Positions 25,053-34,518 are shown, counted from the stretch's first letter. The stretch is DNA of 64,000 nt from Peribacillus simplex (GCF_001578185.1 NZ_CP011008.1:3748001-3812000), one strand, 5' to 3'. Translations and numbers: made by a program. The notes: generated by a model from the letters alone, not told the origin.

Positions 25053-25622
25053 TTATGCTAAGTCTGCCTGCATCGCTTTAAGTTCACGGGCCAATCTTGA
25101 GACCGGAAGCCCGACGACAGAGAAATAGTCCCCTTTGATTTGTTTGACGAGAAGAGATCCATATCCTTGAATCCCATAGCTGCCAGCTTTGTCAAAAGGT
25201 TCCCCGCTATCCAGATAACGTTCGATTTCAGCTTCTGGCAGCTCCCAAAATGTCACTTCCGTCTTTTCTGCGAATACTCTGCGATGCTCGCCGAATAGGA
25301 TGGCGACACCTGTGTATACTTCGTGTGTCCGTCCTGATAACATTTCCAGCATTCTTTTTCCATCTGCCCGGCTTGCCGGCTTCCCCAATATCTCACCATC
25401 AAGGACAACAACGGTATCCGAGCCGATTACCCAGTTTTCCTGAAATTTCGCTGCGATGGCTTCCGCTTTACGGGAGGCCAAGTCTTTCACCGCAGCATCC
25501 GGACACATGTTTTCATCAATACTTTCATCGACATTGGAATTCATGCTTTCAAAGGGGATTTGAAGAAATTGTAGAAGTTCTTTACGACGTGGTGATGAAG
25601 AAGCTAAAATCAATGGCTGCAT
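25053..25622 (-). CDS. maf: Maf nucleotide pyrophosphatase
   Basis: House-cleaning enzyme that hydrolyses non-canonical or excess nucleoside triphosphates (dTTP/UTP-type Maf); overproduction inhibits septation in B. subtilis. The 189 residues open with LILASSSPRRKELLQ (about 4-18), the substrate-binding signature, and contain NWVIGSDTVVVLDGEILGKP (about 63-82) and FDKAGSYGIQGYG (about 148-160). It lies between spoIIB and radC as in B. subtilis. Confidence 0.96.
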   Translation of the reverse strand: MQPLILASSSPRRKELLQFLQIPFESMNSNVDESIDENMCPDAAVKDLASRKAEAIAAKFQENWVIGSDTVVVLDGEILGKPASRADGKRMLEMLSGRTHEVYTGVAILFGEHRRVFAEKTEVTFWELPEAEIERYLDSGEPFDKAGSYGIQGYGSLLVKQIKGDYFSVVGLPVSRLARELKAMQADLA

Positions 25623-25773
25623 AATTAAAAAGTCACCTTTCTTTACTAGGGAGATACATATCTATCCTATCAAATAATGGTCCAATCCACAATTATTGTT
25701 TACTAGGAATCGACAAATGCCCGAAAGTATTTCCCGGAAAATAAAAAAAGGTGTCAGCAGATAGTTTCATATT

Positions 25774-25811
25774 GGGAGCCTGTCCCATTAGGTAGCTCCC
25801 CTTTTTCTTTA
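25774..25811. terminator. Hairpin after spoIIB
   Basis: GGGAGC (25774-25779) and GCTCCC (25794-25799) can pair. The T-run (CTTTTTCTTT) is on the plus-strand side, which does not match the direction of spoIIB. It may be a weak or bidirectional terminator, or an RNA structure ahead of maf. Confidence 0.3.
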
Positions 25812-25818
25812 CTTAACT

Positions 25819-26784
25819 TTATATATTTTGGTAATTCAATAAAAAATCAAGAAGACTTTCTTGAGCCTGAAATAGCTTTTCTTCGTTTAGGGAAGTCTCA
25901 TATTCGTTAATCGACTTTGCCGCAGCCGTCAGGTCATCGTTCATTTTTGAAAACTTCGGTGATAATTGCCCTCCCTTCAGTTCATCCAGGTTTTTTTTCA
26001 GGGTTTCTCCGTTTACCGTCCCTTCCTTTCCGCGAAGCTTTGTTGCAGATATTTCTGCCAATGATGTATATACTGCCTTCATCTTGTCAAGGGTTTTCTC
26101 TTCTTCCTGGCTTGTCCCAGCCGCTTCAAAATTGATTTCCTTCCAATATACGTCTACATCATAGGACTTTAAGAACAAGGCCAGCTCCTTACTTGCAGTG
26201 AGACTCTCTGCCGATCCCAGGAATAAATAATAGCTGTCTTCCAATTTGAAAATTTCAGCTGGAACCTGCTTTCCCATGATTTTCTTTTGGATTTGCCTTG
26301 CCGCATCCTCGCTGCTGAATACACCACCCTGTACAAGAAATGTCTTTAGCTGGGTTCCTGGTTCATTTGCTGCCGCTTTTTTATCTTCAACAGTGGCTCC
26401 CTTTGGAATCGAGGTCCCGACCGAAGAAACTGCGGCTTTTTCCTTTGTAATCGTTTTAACGGCGATCAAGCCAAGAATCGATCCAAAAAACACTGCACAC
26501 ATGACAGCGATCATGAATGCCTTGATCGGTCTATTATCCGGGCTTTTCAGCGAACTAGTCCCAAAACCGATTAGCTTCGGCATTTTCTTCTTTGGCGGTG
26601 AGGGAATCAATACAATCTTGTTTTCATTTGAATCCTCAGGGAGTATCCATTCGAAACTCTCATCTGGCTGTTCCAGCTCCTCACTCGCCGCCTCTTGGCT
26701 TTCCATCTTATTTTTATCGGCAAATACTTTTTCTTCCCCATTTATTTTAATCGTGACGCCTTTGCTTTTTTCCGTCTTGCCCAA
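25819..26784 (-). CDS. spoIIB: SpoIIB, engulfment-stage sporulation protein with SPOR domain
   Basis: Localises to the sporulation septum and helps septal wall thinning and engulfment. Seen here: a cytoplasmic acidic N-terminus opening with VTIKINGEEKVFADK, a transmembrane helix (about 90-107, AFMIAVMCAVFFGSILGLIAV), then a SPOR-type peptidoglycan-binding region (about 145-220, FLVQGGVFSSEDAARQIQKK). The chosen start is the TTG at 26782-26784, 7 bases after AGGGGAGG. An ATG 11 codons upstream lacks a ribosome site. Overall design and position (comC-spoIIB-maf) match B. subtilis, though sequence divergence is high. Confidence 0.88.
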   Translation of the reverse strand: MGKTEKSKGVTIKINGEEKVFADKNKMESQEAASEELEQPDESFEWILPEDSNENKIVLIPSPPKKKMPKLIGFGTSSLKSPDNRPIKAFMIAVMCAVFFGSILGLIAVKTITKEKAAVSSVGTSIPKGATVEDKKAAANEPGTQLKTFLVQGGVFSSEDAARQIQKKIMGKQVPAEIFKLEDSYYLFLGSAESLTASKELALFLKSYDVDVYWKEINFEAAGTSQEEEKTLDKMKAVYTSLAEISATKLRGKEGTVNGETLKKNLDELKGGQLSPKFSKMNDDLTAAAKSINEYETSLNEEKLFQAQESLLDFLLNYQNI

Positions 26785-26831
26785 TTTTTTTCCTCCCCTC
26801 CAGATCATTTTTTTCATCCTAACATAGAGGC

Positions 26832-26863
26832 AAAAAAAAATAACAAGACTTTTGTCGTCTTGT
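26832..26863 (-). terminator. Terminator between comC and spoIIB
   Basis: On the minus strand ACAAGAC and GTCTTGT pair around GACAAAA, followed by TATTTTTTTTT. It is about 230 bases past comC and just ahead of spoIIB, isolating the competence gene from the sporulation gene. The stretch 26864-27090 otherwise holds nothing I recognise. Confidence 0.75.
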
Positions 26864-27090
26864 CATTAATAGGTTTCGTCAAATTTCCCTATTCATATCG
26901 AGTTAAACAAAAGGAACTTCCAGGCACTGGTGCTTCTGGTCCATGAACCGTTTAATAACGCCATACACCAATTACATATATACCTCTTCCATGTCATCTT
27001 CACTTGAAGCCAAATGGGGATAGTTCCCTAATCCTCATTGTTCAGGTGTTTTTTGACAAATTACTCTTGAACTGGGATGGTCCTTTAAGC

Positions 27091-27843
27091 TCATCTTAGA
27101 AAAGTTACATACCAATGTAAAAGGGAATCGCCCCAAAAATAAGCAGTCAAAGTCCCCAAAACGATATATGGCCCGAAAGGAATCAGTGTTTTCTTTTTTA
27201 GAACCCCGGTTAGCAACCCGATGATTCCAAGGAATGCACCATAAAAGCACGCAAAAAGAAACGATAGCAGGACCATCTTCATTCCCAGTACAAAGCCAAT
27301 CACTGCAAATAGTTTGATATCACCGCCCCCCATGCCTCCCTTACTCACCACAGCGATTAATAGCAGCAGGCTAAAGCCAATCGCTGCCCCGACAATTGAA
27401 TCCCACCATGGAGACAGCGGAAATGAAACTCTTAGAACCGTAAAAATCGCCATAAAGAAAAGCAGTATTTTATCAGGAATGAGCATATAGGCTACATCAG
27501 ACACGAATATGATCATAAATAATGAAATCAATGTCCAGCCAACCCAGAGTTCGTCCGACCAGCCAAGAAATATGGGAGCTGTGGCAAACAAAACACCGGT
27601 CAGCATTTCCACTGACGGATAGAGGGGGGAAATCCTTGCTTTACAGCCCAGGCATTTTCCGTATTGCATCATATAAGAAATAACCGGTATCAACTCGATG
27701 AATGTCAATGTACGCCCACAAGAAGGGCAAGCAGAGCGCCGATTCGCAAATGAATTACCCGCTGGAACACTTAAACCGACGACGTTAAAGAATGAGCCTA
27801 AAATTAAGCCCAAGACGAAGAGATAGATATGGATAGCCATCAT
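27091..27843 (-). CDS. comC: Prepilin peptidase ComC
   Basis: Membrane aspartyl protease/methylase that processes the ComG pseudopilins for DNA uptake. The 250 residues have the family layout: an N-terminal helix, a cytoplasmic zinc region with two CxxC pairs (CPSCGR, about 39-44; CLGCKAR, about 65-71) and several hydrophobic helices. The two catalytic aspartates lie in FVSDVAYMLIPD (about 119) and GGGDIKLFAVIG (about 176). Two adjacent ATG codons (27841-27843 and 27838-27840) are possible. The stop of a 31-codon upstream frame overlaps the first ATG. ComK control is expected but no convincing ComK box was found. Confidence 0.94.
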   Translation of the reverse strand: MMAIHIYLFVLGLILGSFFNVVGLSVPAGNSFANRRSACPSCGRTLTFIELIPVISYMMQYGKCLGCKARISPLYPSVEMLTGVLFATAPIFLGWSDELWVGWTLISLFMIIFVSDVAYMLIPDKILLFFMAIFTVLRVSFPLSPWWDSIVGAAIGFSLLLLIAVVSKGGMGGGDIKLFAVIGFVLGMKMVLLSFLFACFYGAFLGIIGLLTGVLKKKTLIPFGPYIVLGTLTAYFWGDSLLHWYVTFLR

Positions 27844-27935
27844 TTATACAAATTGCACGAGGATTCGATTGCTTTTCTTTGAAACCCTAATATAAAAGTC
27901 CCTTCCGCTATATAATAATCACTTGGTTTCTTCAT
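27840..27935 (-). CDS. 31-residue upstream peptide overlapping the comC start
   Basis: An ATG at 27933-27935 follows GGGAGG with about 10 bases between and opens a 31-codon frame beginning MKKPSDYYIAEGTFILGFQR. Its TGA (27840-27842) overlaps the first comC ATG in an ATGATG arrangement, so ribosomes finishing the peptide would reach the comC start directly. comC itself has no good ribosome site. The simplest reading is translational coupling, with the peptide as a leader. I recognise no homologue; it might also be the remains of a longer comC N-terminus. Confidence 0.45.
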   Translation of the reverse strand: MKKPSDYYIAEGTFILGFQRKAIESSCNLYK

Positions 27936-28298
27936 GATTTTTCATTCCTCCCGTCATTTTAATAAGTAGATCCTACTATTCACCAGTCATATAGAATCAA
28001 TATATAAACATATTTTAACAAATATACTTGGTGAATTGTTATCAATCACTCTATTAGAGTTTTTTCTTTTCAAGAGACTTTGTTAACAAGAGAAAAGGAC
28101 CTTTGAAAGATCCTTTTCTCAGACTGTAGACAAACTCTCGATGAAAATAGAGCTTGTCTACAGTTTTTTAGGGGTTTGTGCAATGAGCGTAGGCACTCCC
28201 TTTGCGCCTGCGAGTCTCGTACACCCGCTCCAATCAACTTTGTTTTAACTTATAGATAGAGCCCTTTTGCCTAAAGTCTTTATTGTTTTAAAATAGAC
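27936..28298. other. Gap upstream of comC containing hairpins and the second composite repeat
   Basis: Holds the presumed comC promoter region (AT-rich, 27950-28080, no clear -10/-35 pair). A GAGAAAAGGA..TCCTTTTCTC hairpin lies at 28090-28120, and the composite repeat at 28118-28250. No gene. Confidence 0.5.
28118..28250 (+). repeat. MITE-like composite intergenic repeat, copy 2 (internally deleted)
   Basis: Shares with the element at 4563-4768 the hairpin CTGTAGACAAACTC..GAGCTTGTCTACAG (28124-28164) followed by TTTTTT, then the GTAGGCACTCCCTTTGCGCCTG block, GAGTCTCG and the terminal CAATCAACTTTGTTTTAAC. It lacks about 70 bases of the GC-rich middle found in copy 1. It is directly followed by an IS1182-type transposase relic, which raises the possibility that the repeat travels with or derives from such elements. 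Confidence 0.72.
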
Positions 28299-28316
28299 TT
28301 GATAAAACTTGAGGTG

Positions 28317-28621
28317 ATGAGGATGCATCCTATTAAGCGTGACCAACTTGAAATGATTACTTTAAATCAACTAGTGCCTGCGAACCATTTGGTTCGTAAA
28401 ATTGAGGCTGCCATTGACTTCACTTTCACTTATGATTTGTTGAAAGATTTGTATTCAGAGATAGGACGCCCAAGTATTGATCTAGACTTTCATTCAATAT
28501 AACTTCGGTCAATGCGTAAAACAATTGAAGAAGTTGAAACAAATATGGCTTACCATTGGTTCTTATGCTTTGGTTTCCATGATAAAGTGCCTCATTTCTC
28601 AACATTCGGGAAAAATAATTA
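28317..28621 (+). pseudogene. IS1182-type transposase relic (N-terminal fragment with deletions)
   Basis: The frame from the ATG at 28317 (preceded by GAGGTG) reads MRMHPIKRDQLEMITLNQLV, then HLVRKIEAAIDFTFTYDLLK and GRPSIDLDF, the N-terminal domain of IS1182-family transposases. It stops at a TAA (28500-28502). The same frame then continues LRSMRKTIEEVETNMAYHWF and FGFHDKVPHFSTFGKN, the next conserved part. The FIQY-FG piece expected between them is out of frame, showing small deletions. Everything beyond about residue 105, including the catalytic DDE core, is missing; folC's 3' end abuts. It is a dead element. Confidence 0.85.
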
Positions 28622-28642
28622 GTCCGGTAAAGGCACATCCCT

Positions 28643-29932
28643 TTAGGCATCTTCTCTGATTAGGAATTCCCTCACAAGTGAAAGGAAATGAAGGGAACCT
28701 GTGATGACAAGGGCCTCTTTTCCCCCTGTTTTCCGTCTGCCTTCCCTTATCGCCGCCTGCCAATCCTTGTTTATACTTTTATTTTCATGACTGCATTTTT
28801 CATAGAGCGTGTGCGCATCCGCCGCCCGTTCGTGGAAGAATTCAGTAATGATGATTTCTATCGCTTCCTTTTCCAGTCCACGAAGCATCTGGGAATAATT
28901 TTTATCTTTAAATGAGCTGAATATGAACCGGTACTTATATTCAGGGTAATGCACTTTTAGCGTTTCCATCAATACGTCTATGCCGGCAGGATTATGTGCA
29001 CCATCAATGATCACCAACGGCTCATCCGATATTTTTTCAAAACGTCCATCCCATTTCGCTTCCCCTATTCCTTTAAGGATGCTTTTTTCATCGATATTTT
29101 CCATTCCTAATAGGACAGCAGCAATGGCCAGCGCCGCATTTTCCATTTGATGACGGCCTAGCATCTGCATTTCCACATTTTCGATGGACCTGTCTCCAAG
29201 CGAAAAGGAGAAACTTTGCCCACATTCACTTTGCTTTACATTGACTACATGAAAGTCTTTACCTAATTGGTAATAAGGCACGCCTACTGAAGACGCTTTT
29301 TCTTCGATTACTTTTGCTGGTTCCCAAGCGGTGACTCCGCTGATGGTCGGCGCCCCGCTTTTAATGATGCCCGCCTTCTCTGAAGCAATTTCCCCAAGTG
29401 TGCTACCCAGGATATTCGTATGTTCCAAAGAAATCGAGGTAATGATCGAAAGAAACGGCTGGATGACATTCGTTGTATCGAGCCTGCCTCCCAGTCCGGT
29501 TTCCATTAAAACCAAATCCACTTCCTTTTTGCTGAAATAAGAAAATGCCATTGCAGTCAATATTTCAAACTGAGTAGGTCCATTCCCCTTACTGTCCATC
29601 TCTTGGATGAACGGCTGCAGCTCCCGGAATGTGGCGATAAAATCCTTATCACTGATTTCGTCCGCATTTATCTTCAGCTGTTCATTCAACCGTATTAAAT
29701 AAGGTGAAGTGAAGGAAGCGACACGTACCCCTTCAGCTAGAAGGATTTCTTTCATATATTGCAAGGTAGATCCTTTCCCGTTTGATCCTGCAATGTGAAT
29801 ATACTTAAGCGCCTTATGTGGGTCACCTAAGTTAGTTAATAATGTTTCCATCCTTGATAAGCCAAAATTCATACCCAATTGAACTTGGCGCCGTTCAAAA
29901 AATTGATTGATTTCCTTCATGGTTGTTACCAT
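28643..29932 (-). CDS. folC: Folylpolyglutamate synthase / dihydrofolate synthase FolC
   Basis: Adds glutamate to dihydropteroate and to reduced folates. The 429 residues have the Mur-ligase-like architecture: P-loop HIAGSNGKGSTLQYM (about 46-60), a TSPYLIRLNEQLKIN segment (about 74-88), ETGLGGRLDTTN (about 144-155) and a C-terminal domain with IIDGAHNPAGI (about 308-318). In B. subtilis folC lies between comC and valS. Here the repeat and IS relic separate it from comC, and two plus-strand ATP-grasp genes separate it from valS. The ATG at 29932 has AGGAGG ten bases upstream. Confidence 0.95.
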   Translation of the reverse strand: MVTTMKEINQFFERRQVQLGMNFGLSRMETLLTNLGDPHKALKYIHIAGSNGKGSTLQYMKEILLAEGVRVASFTSPYLIRLNEQLKINADEISDKDFIATFRELQPFIQEMDSKGNGPTQFEILTAMAFSYFSKKEVDLVLMETGLGGRLDTTNVIQPFLSIITSISLEHTNILGSTLGEIASEKAGIIKSGAPTISGVTAWEPAKVIEEKASSVGVPYYQLGKDFHVVNVKQSECGQSFSFSLGDRSIENVEMQMLGRHQMENAALAIAAVLLGMENIDEKSILKGIGEAKWDGRFEKISDEPLVIIDGAHNPAGIDVLMETLKVHYPEYKYRFIFSSFKDKNYSQMLRGLEKEAIEIIITEFFHERAADAHTLYEKCSHENKSINKDWQAAIREGRRKTGGKEALVITGSLHFLSLVREFLIREDA

Positions 29933-30030
29933 TATCGTTGAGCCTCCTCTTTCTTTATACCGCTCTTATGCGTTAATATTATTTTATCAATATATGAACG
30001 ATTAACCTAGATGAAAGGTAGTGTTTTACA

Positions 30031-30972
30031 ATGAAACCTTCAGATCTTCACTGTTGGATCGTCGTTAACGGCTATTTACAGCATGATAAGTTTTCCAATT
30101 TAGCTTTGTTCATTAAGGAGGCGGCCGAAAGGAAAGAAATCATGGCAACCCTTATCCGAAATTCAGATCTGATACCCATAATCGAAAAAGGAGTGCCTCT
30201 AATTAAAGGAGCCTTTGATAAGCTGCCTGATTTTGTTCTGTTCATGGATAAAGACATTCATTTGGCACGCCATTTGGAATTGCTCGGCATCCCCGTATAT
30301 AACGGCAGTACAGCGATCGATATTTGTGACAGTAAAGCAAAAACACATCAAGCATTGGCCGGGCATGGCATACCGATGCCGAAAACCTTGTTTCCGCCCT
30401 TTACGTACGAAGGTATTGAAAGGGTCAATATGGATGCCTTTAAACTAATCGGCATTGAACTTGGGTATCCACTTATCGTTAAGGAAGCATACGGTTCTTT
30501 TGGGGAACAAGTATATTTGATCCAAACAGAGGATGAGTTGTTTAAGGCGATCCGTAATCTTGGCCACAAGCCATTTATCATTCAGGAATTCGTCGAACAT
30601 AGTAAAGGGCGGGATATTCGTGTGAATGTCGTCGGCAATCGAGTCATAGCAGCGATGCAACGCCATTCCGAGCACGACTTCCGAGCTAATATGACTGCTG
30701 GGGGCCAGGCTGCCCCCTATACACCCACCACGGAAGAAGCACAACTTGCCATCCGATGTGCGGAGATTCTAGGTGCCGACTTCGCCGGCGTCGATTTGCT
30801 GTTCGGTGAAGAGGGACCGCTTTTATGCGAAGTGAATTCTAACTCTCATTTACTGAATATTTATGAATGTACAGGCATCAACGTCGCTGATAGTATGTTC
30901 GATTATATCCTGAACAAATTAGGAAAAGGAAGTGCCTCTGATGAAAAAGCAAGCGGGTTGGTTGATTTATAA
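30031..30972 (+). CDS. RimK-type ATP-grasp ligase, first of a tandem pair
   Basis: A 313-residue ATP-grasp protein of the RimK/LysX/GshF-like class. An N-terminal pre-ATP-grasp domain (about 1-95) is followed by SKAKTHQALAGHGIPMPKT (about 106-124). Next come the ATP-binding lysine region YPLIVKEAYGSFGEQVYLIQ (about 147-166), IIQEFVEHSKGRDIRVNVVG (about 188-207) and the metal-binding end FAGVDLLF...LLCEVNSNSHLLNIY (about 253-280). All core residues look intact, so it should be a carboxylate-amine ligase, adding an amino acid or peptide to a substrate with ATP. The substrate cannot be read from sequence. It is divergent from folC and overlaps the second ligase gene by 32 bases. GAAAGGTAG is the ribosome site. 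Confidence 0.85.
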   Translation: MKPSDLHCWIVVNGYLQHDKFSNLALFIKEAAERKEIMATLIRNSDLIPIIEKGVPLIKGAFDKLPDFVLFMDKDIHLARHLELLGIPVYNGSTAIDICDSKAKTHQALAGHGIPMPKTLFPPFTYEGIERVNMDAFKLIGIELGYPLIVKEAYGSFGEQVYLIQTEDELFKAIRNLGHKPFIIQEFVEHSKGRDIRVNVVGNRVIAAMQRHSEHDFRANMTAGGQAAPYTPTTEEAQLAIRCAEILGADFAGVDLLFGEEGPLLCEVNSNSHLLNIYECTGINVADSMFDYILNKLGKGSASDEKASGLVDL

Positions 30973-31795
30973 CCGTGAGGATGCCATAAATAATAAGGGA
31001 TACATAGATTGGATGCTTGGGGAAGCCAGTCAGCTTGACCTTGATTTACACTTTCTCCATCGGGAAGACCTTAGGATCGGCCACCGTTTCAACGAATTGT
31101 ACGTGGAACATGAGATGAAGCCAATTTCATTGCCTGACTTTGCTATCGTCCGGACCATCGATCCTTTTTTTACTAGGCAACTGGAGCAACTGGGGATTGC
31201 CTGCTTTAACTCCTCAACCGTATCCGAAATCGCGAATGACAAAGCAAAGACGCATCAATATTTGTCCTCGATGGGGATACCAATGGCCGATACCGTTTAC
31301 TGCAACGGAAGTCCGAATGCCGAGGATATGGAGCTCCCTTTCATCGCTAAAGAAACAGGTGGCCGCGGAGGGAAACAAGTTTATTTAATCGAGCATGCCG
31401 ATGATTTGGCCGAACTGAATGACGGAAATTGGATTGTCCAAAAACCTGGTTTATTCGGCAGGGATATCCGTGTCTTTGTAGTTGGTAAAAAAGTGAAGGC
31501 AGCTGTCCTTAGGGAATCCGCTTCAAGTTTCAAGGCAAATTACACGCTAGGGGGATCGGCTTCGTTATATGAGCTGACCGCATCCGACTTAACCCTTGTA
31601 GAAAGAGTAATCGAGGCATTTGATTTTGGCCTGGTCGGAATCGATTTCATATTTGCCGAAGATGGCAGCCTCATGCTCAACGAAATCGAGGATGTCGTCG
31701 GCAGCCGGACATTAAGTGCACTAAGCGACATGAATATCGTACGGGATTACCTCATATTCATAAAAGAAAGAATATCCTCCCAACGGAACATTTGA
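30941..31795 (+). CDS. RimK-type ATP-grasp ligase, second of a tandem pair
   Basis: A 284-residue ATP-grasp protein, distantly similar to its neighbour in every block: NDKAKTHQYLSSMGIPMADT (about 97-116), LPFIAKETGGRGGKQVYLIE (about 131-150), IVQKPGLFGRDIRVFVVGKK (about 165-184) and GLVGIDFIFAEDGSLMLNEIED (about 230-251). The family-typical Asn after the final Glu is replaced (NEIEDVVGS), so substrate or metal coordination may differ from the first enzyme. The ATG at 30941 follows AAAGGAAGTG; an upstream start three codons earlier is less likely. Tandem ATP-grasp pairs often act on the same pathway or as a heteromer, which is inference here. A bidirectional terminator lies between this gene and valS. 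Confidence 0.82.
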   Translation: MKKQAGWLIYNREDAINNKGYIDWMLGEASQLDLDLHFLHREDLRIGHRFNELYVEHEMKPISLPDFAIVRTIDPFFTRQLEQLGIACFNSSTVSEIANDKAKTHQYLSSMGIPMADTVYCNGSPNAEDMELPFIAKETGGRGGKQVYLIEHADDLAELNDGNWIVQKPGLFGRDIRVFVVGKKVKAAVLRESASSFKANYTLGGSASLYELTASDLTLVERVIEAFDFGLVGIDFIFAEDGSLMLNEIEDVVGSRTLSALSDMNIVRDYLIFIKERISSQRNI

Positions 31796-31826
31796 TTCTG
31801 GGAATGACATCAATTGCGTTAAATAC

Positions 31827-31864
31827 AAAAGGATGAACCGGCATATAGCTGGTTCATCCTTTTG
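31827..31864. terminator. Bidirectional terminator between ATP-grasp pair and valS
   Basis: AAAAGGATGAACC (31827-31839) pairs with GGTTCATCCTTTT (31851-31863) around GGCATATAGCT, with A/T runs on both sides. It serves the convergent ends of the ATP-grasp genes and valS. Confidence 0.88.
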
Positions 31865-31866
31865 TT

Positions 31867-34518
31867 TTACAGTTGTTTCAGTTCGCTGATCCTGTGGATC
31901 ACAGAGTCGCGTTTTTCGCTATAGTCTTTTTCTTTGGCACGTTCTTCTTCAATGACGCTTGCCGGCGCCTTTTTAACGAAGCCCTCGTTGCCTAATTTTT
32001 TCTGTACGCGTTCAACTTCTTTATTAAGTTTGTCGAGTTCTTTTTCAAGACGTTTCACTTCTTCGTCGATATTGATCAGTCCTGTAAGCGGAAGGATCAG
32101 TTCTACACCAGTAACGACAGCTGTCATTGCTTGAGCAGGTTCTTCGACCTCGATTCCGATCGTCAATTGTTCAGGATTACAGAAACGCTCGATATAGCTG
32201 CTGTTTTTCTGTAACGTTTCTAAGATGGACTCATCTTTAGCTTTTAAAATCAAATTGATTTTTTTGCTTAACGGTGTGTTCACCTCAGCACGGATGTTAC
32301 GGACGGAGCGGATGATTTCAACAAGCAGCTTCATTTCCTCGGCTGCAGCTGTATCTGTCAATCCTTCATTCACTTCCGGCCATGCGGCAACAGTGATCGA
32401 CTCACCTTGGTGAGGAAGGTTCTGCCAGATTTCTTCGGTAATGAATGGCATGAACGGGTGTAATAATCTCATCGTGTTATCCAGTACATAAGCCAAGATC
32501 GAGCGGGTCGTTATCTTCGCTGCTTCATTTTCGCCATATAACGGAAGCTTCGCCATTTCAATATACCAGTCACAGAAGTCATCCCAAATGAAGTTATAAA
32601 GCACACGGCCCACTTCACCGAACTCATAACGGTCCGCAAGTCTCGTCACGTTTGAAATCGTTTCATTCAAGCGCGTCAAAATCCATTTATCGGCTACAGA
32701 CTTCTCACCGCTTAAATCGATTTCGTCATAAGTCATGCCATTCATGTTCATCAAAGCAAAACGGGATGCGTTCCAAATCTTATTCGAGAAGTTCCAAACC
32801 GCTTCCACTTTTTCCGTACTATAACGAAGGTCCTGCCCTGGTGAGCTGCCTGTAGATAAGAAGTAACGCAGGGAATCGGCACCGTATTGATCGATGACAT
32901 CCATCGGATCTACACCATTGCCAAGCGATTTACTCATCTTGCGACCTTGCTCGTCACGAACCAGACCGTGGATCAGTACATTTTCAAATGGACGCTCACC
33001 TGTGAACTCAAGTGCTTGGAAAATCATCCGCGATACCCAGAAGAAAATGATATCATAGCCTGTTACAAGTGCTCCGTTTGGATAGTACCGTTTGAAATCG
33101 ATACTGTCCTTATCAGGCCAGCCCATAGTCGAGAATGGCCATAATGCCGAGCTGAACCATGTATCCAGAACATCTGTATCCTGTTCCCAGTTTTCAGCAT
33201 CCGCAGGTTCTTCGTGGCCAACATACACTTCACCTGTTTCTTTATGGTACCACGCTGGAATGCGGTGACCCCACCAAAGCTGACGGGAAATGCACCAGTC
33301 TCGGATATTTTCCATCCAGTGGAGGTACGTTTTTTCAAAACGATCTGGTACGAAATGAACCTTTTCCTCATCGGACCCTTTTTGAAGTTCAACGGATGCA
33401 TCAGCCAGTGGCTGCATTTTTACGAACCATTGAGTCGAAAGATATGGTTCAACAACAGCACCGCTTCTCTCTGAATGGCCGACTGAGTGAAGGTGATCTT
33501 CGATTTTGAAGAGCACTCCTTCTTCCTGAAGGTCTTTGACGATTTGCTTACGGCATTCGAAGCGATCCATACCTTCGTACTTACCAGCCTTTTCATTCAT
33601 CGAACCGTCTTCATGCATGACAAGGATGCGCTCCAAATTGTGACGGTTCCCAATTTCGAAGTCATTCGGGTCATGGGCCGGAGTAATTTTAACGGCGCCT
33701 GAACCGAATTCCATATCGACATAATCATCACCGACAATTGGGATTTCCCGGCCTGTAATTGGCAAGCGAACCAGTTTGCCGATCAGGTGTTTATAACGAT
33801 CATCTTCAGGGTGTACAGCAACCGCAGTATCGCCTAGCATCGTTTCCGGACGTGTTGTGGCTATTTCAATTTCACCTGACCCGTCAACCAACGGATATTT
33901 CATATGGTAAAATGCACCCTGCACATCTTTATAAATAACCTCGATATCGGATAACGCCGTTTTCGTTGATGGATCCCAGTTGATGATGTATTCGCCCCGG
34001 TAAATCAAGTCCTTGTTATAAAGAGAGACGAAAACTTCGCGTACTGCTTTTGAAAGCCCCTCATCAAGAGTGAAGCGTTCACGGGTATAATCAAGCCCAA
34101 GACCCAACTTTGACCATTGTTCACGGATATGGCTCGCATATTCCTCTTTCCATTTCCATGTCTCTTCAACGAACTTTTCACGTCCAAGGTCATAACGGCT
34201 TACGCCTTCCGAGCGAAGCTTTTGTTCAACCTTTGCTTGAGTGGCGATACCGGCATGGTCCATGCCAGGCAACCATAATACATCATAGCCTTGCATCCTT
34301 TTCATGCGTGTCAATATATCTTGAAGTGCCGTGTCCCAAGCATGGCCAAGATGCAGCTTACCTGTTACATTAGGGGGCGGGATGACAATCGTATATGGTT
34401 CCTTTTTATCGTCACCCGTCGCTTCGAAAAACTTCCCATTAAGCCACCATTTATAGCGGCCTTTCTCTATCGTCTGCGGATCATATTTAGTTGGCATCGA
34501 AATTTGGTTCTCTTCCAT
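31867..34518 (-). CDS. valS: Valyl-tRNA synthetase
   Basis: Class I synthetase charging tRNA-Val. About 883 residues: the HIGH-type motif in [16 protein letters not shown] (about 44-59), an editing domain in the middle, KMSKSLGN (about 524-531) and a C-terminal coiled-coil ([18 protein letters not shown] onward) typical of ValRS. The true start is the ATG at 34516-34518 after AAAGGAGGAAATG. Upstream in-frame codons lie inside the T-box terminator and are not translated. Regulated by the T-box leader upstream, responding to uncharged tRNA-Val. Confidence 0.98.
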   Translation of the reverse strand: MEENQISMPTKYDPQTIEKGRYKWWLNGKFFEATGDDKKEPYTIVIPPPNVTGKLHLGHAWDTALQDILTRMKRMQGYDVLWLPGMDHAGIATQAKVEQKLRSEGVSRYDLGREKFVEETWKWKEEYASHIREQWSKLGLGLDYTRERFTLDEGLSKAVREVFVSLYNKDLIYRGEYIINWDPSTKTALSDIEVIYKDVQGAFYHMKYPLVDGSGEIEIATTRPETMLGDTAVAVHPEDDRYKHLIGKLVRLPITGREIPIVGDDYVDMEFGSGAVKITPAHDPNDFEIGNRHNLERILVMHEDGSMNEKAGKYEGMDRFECRKQIVKDLQEEGVLFKIEDHLHSVGHSERSGAVVEPYLSTQWFVKMQPLADASVELQKGSDEEKVHFVPDRFEKTYLHWMENIRDWCISRQLWWGHRIPAWYHKETGEVYVGHEEPADAENWEQDTDVLDTWFSSALWPFSTMGWPDKDSIDFKRYYPNGALVTGYDIIFFWVSRMIFQALEFTGERPFENVLIHGLVRDEQGRKMSKSLGNGVDPMDVIDQYGADSLRYFLSTGSSPGQDLRYSTEKVEAVWNFSNKIWNASRFALMNMNGMTYDEIDLSGEKSVADKWILTRLNETISNVTRLADRYEFGEVGRVLYNFIWDDFCDWYIEMAKLPLYGENEAAKITTRSILAYVLDNTMRLLHPFMPFITEEIWQNLPHQGESITVAAWPEVNEGLTDTAAAEEMKLLVEIIRSVRNIRAEVNTPLSKKINLILKAKDESILETLQKNSSYIERFCNPEQLTIGIEVEEPAQAMTAVVTGVELILPLTGLINIDEEVKRLEKELDKLNKEVERVQKKLGNEGFVKKAPASVIEEERAKEKDYSEKRDSVIHRISELKQL

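Noticed and set aside
27035..27250. 71-codon minus-strand frame at the 3' end of comC
   Set aside because: Overlaps comC in another frame and has no start signals; it reads as a shadow.
27950..28080. ComK box upstream of comC
   Set aside because: AAAATATGTTTAT-like matches occur, but the region is so AT-rich that AAAA-N5-TTTT patterns are expected by chance, and a properly spaced second half was not seen.
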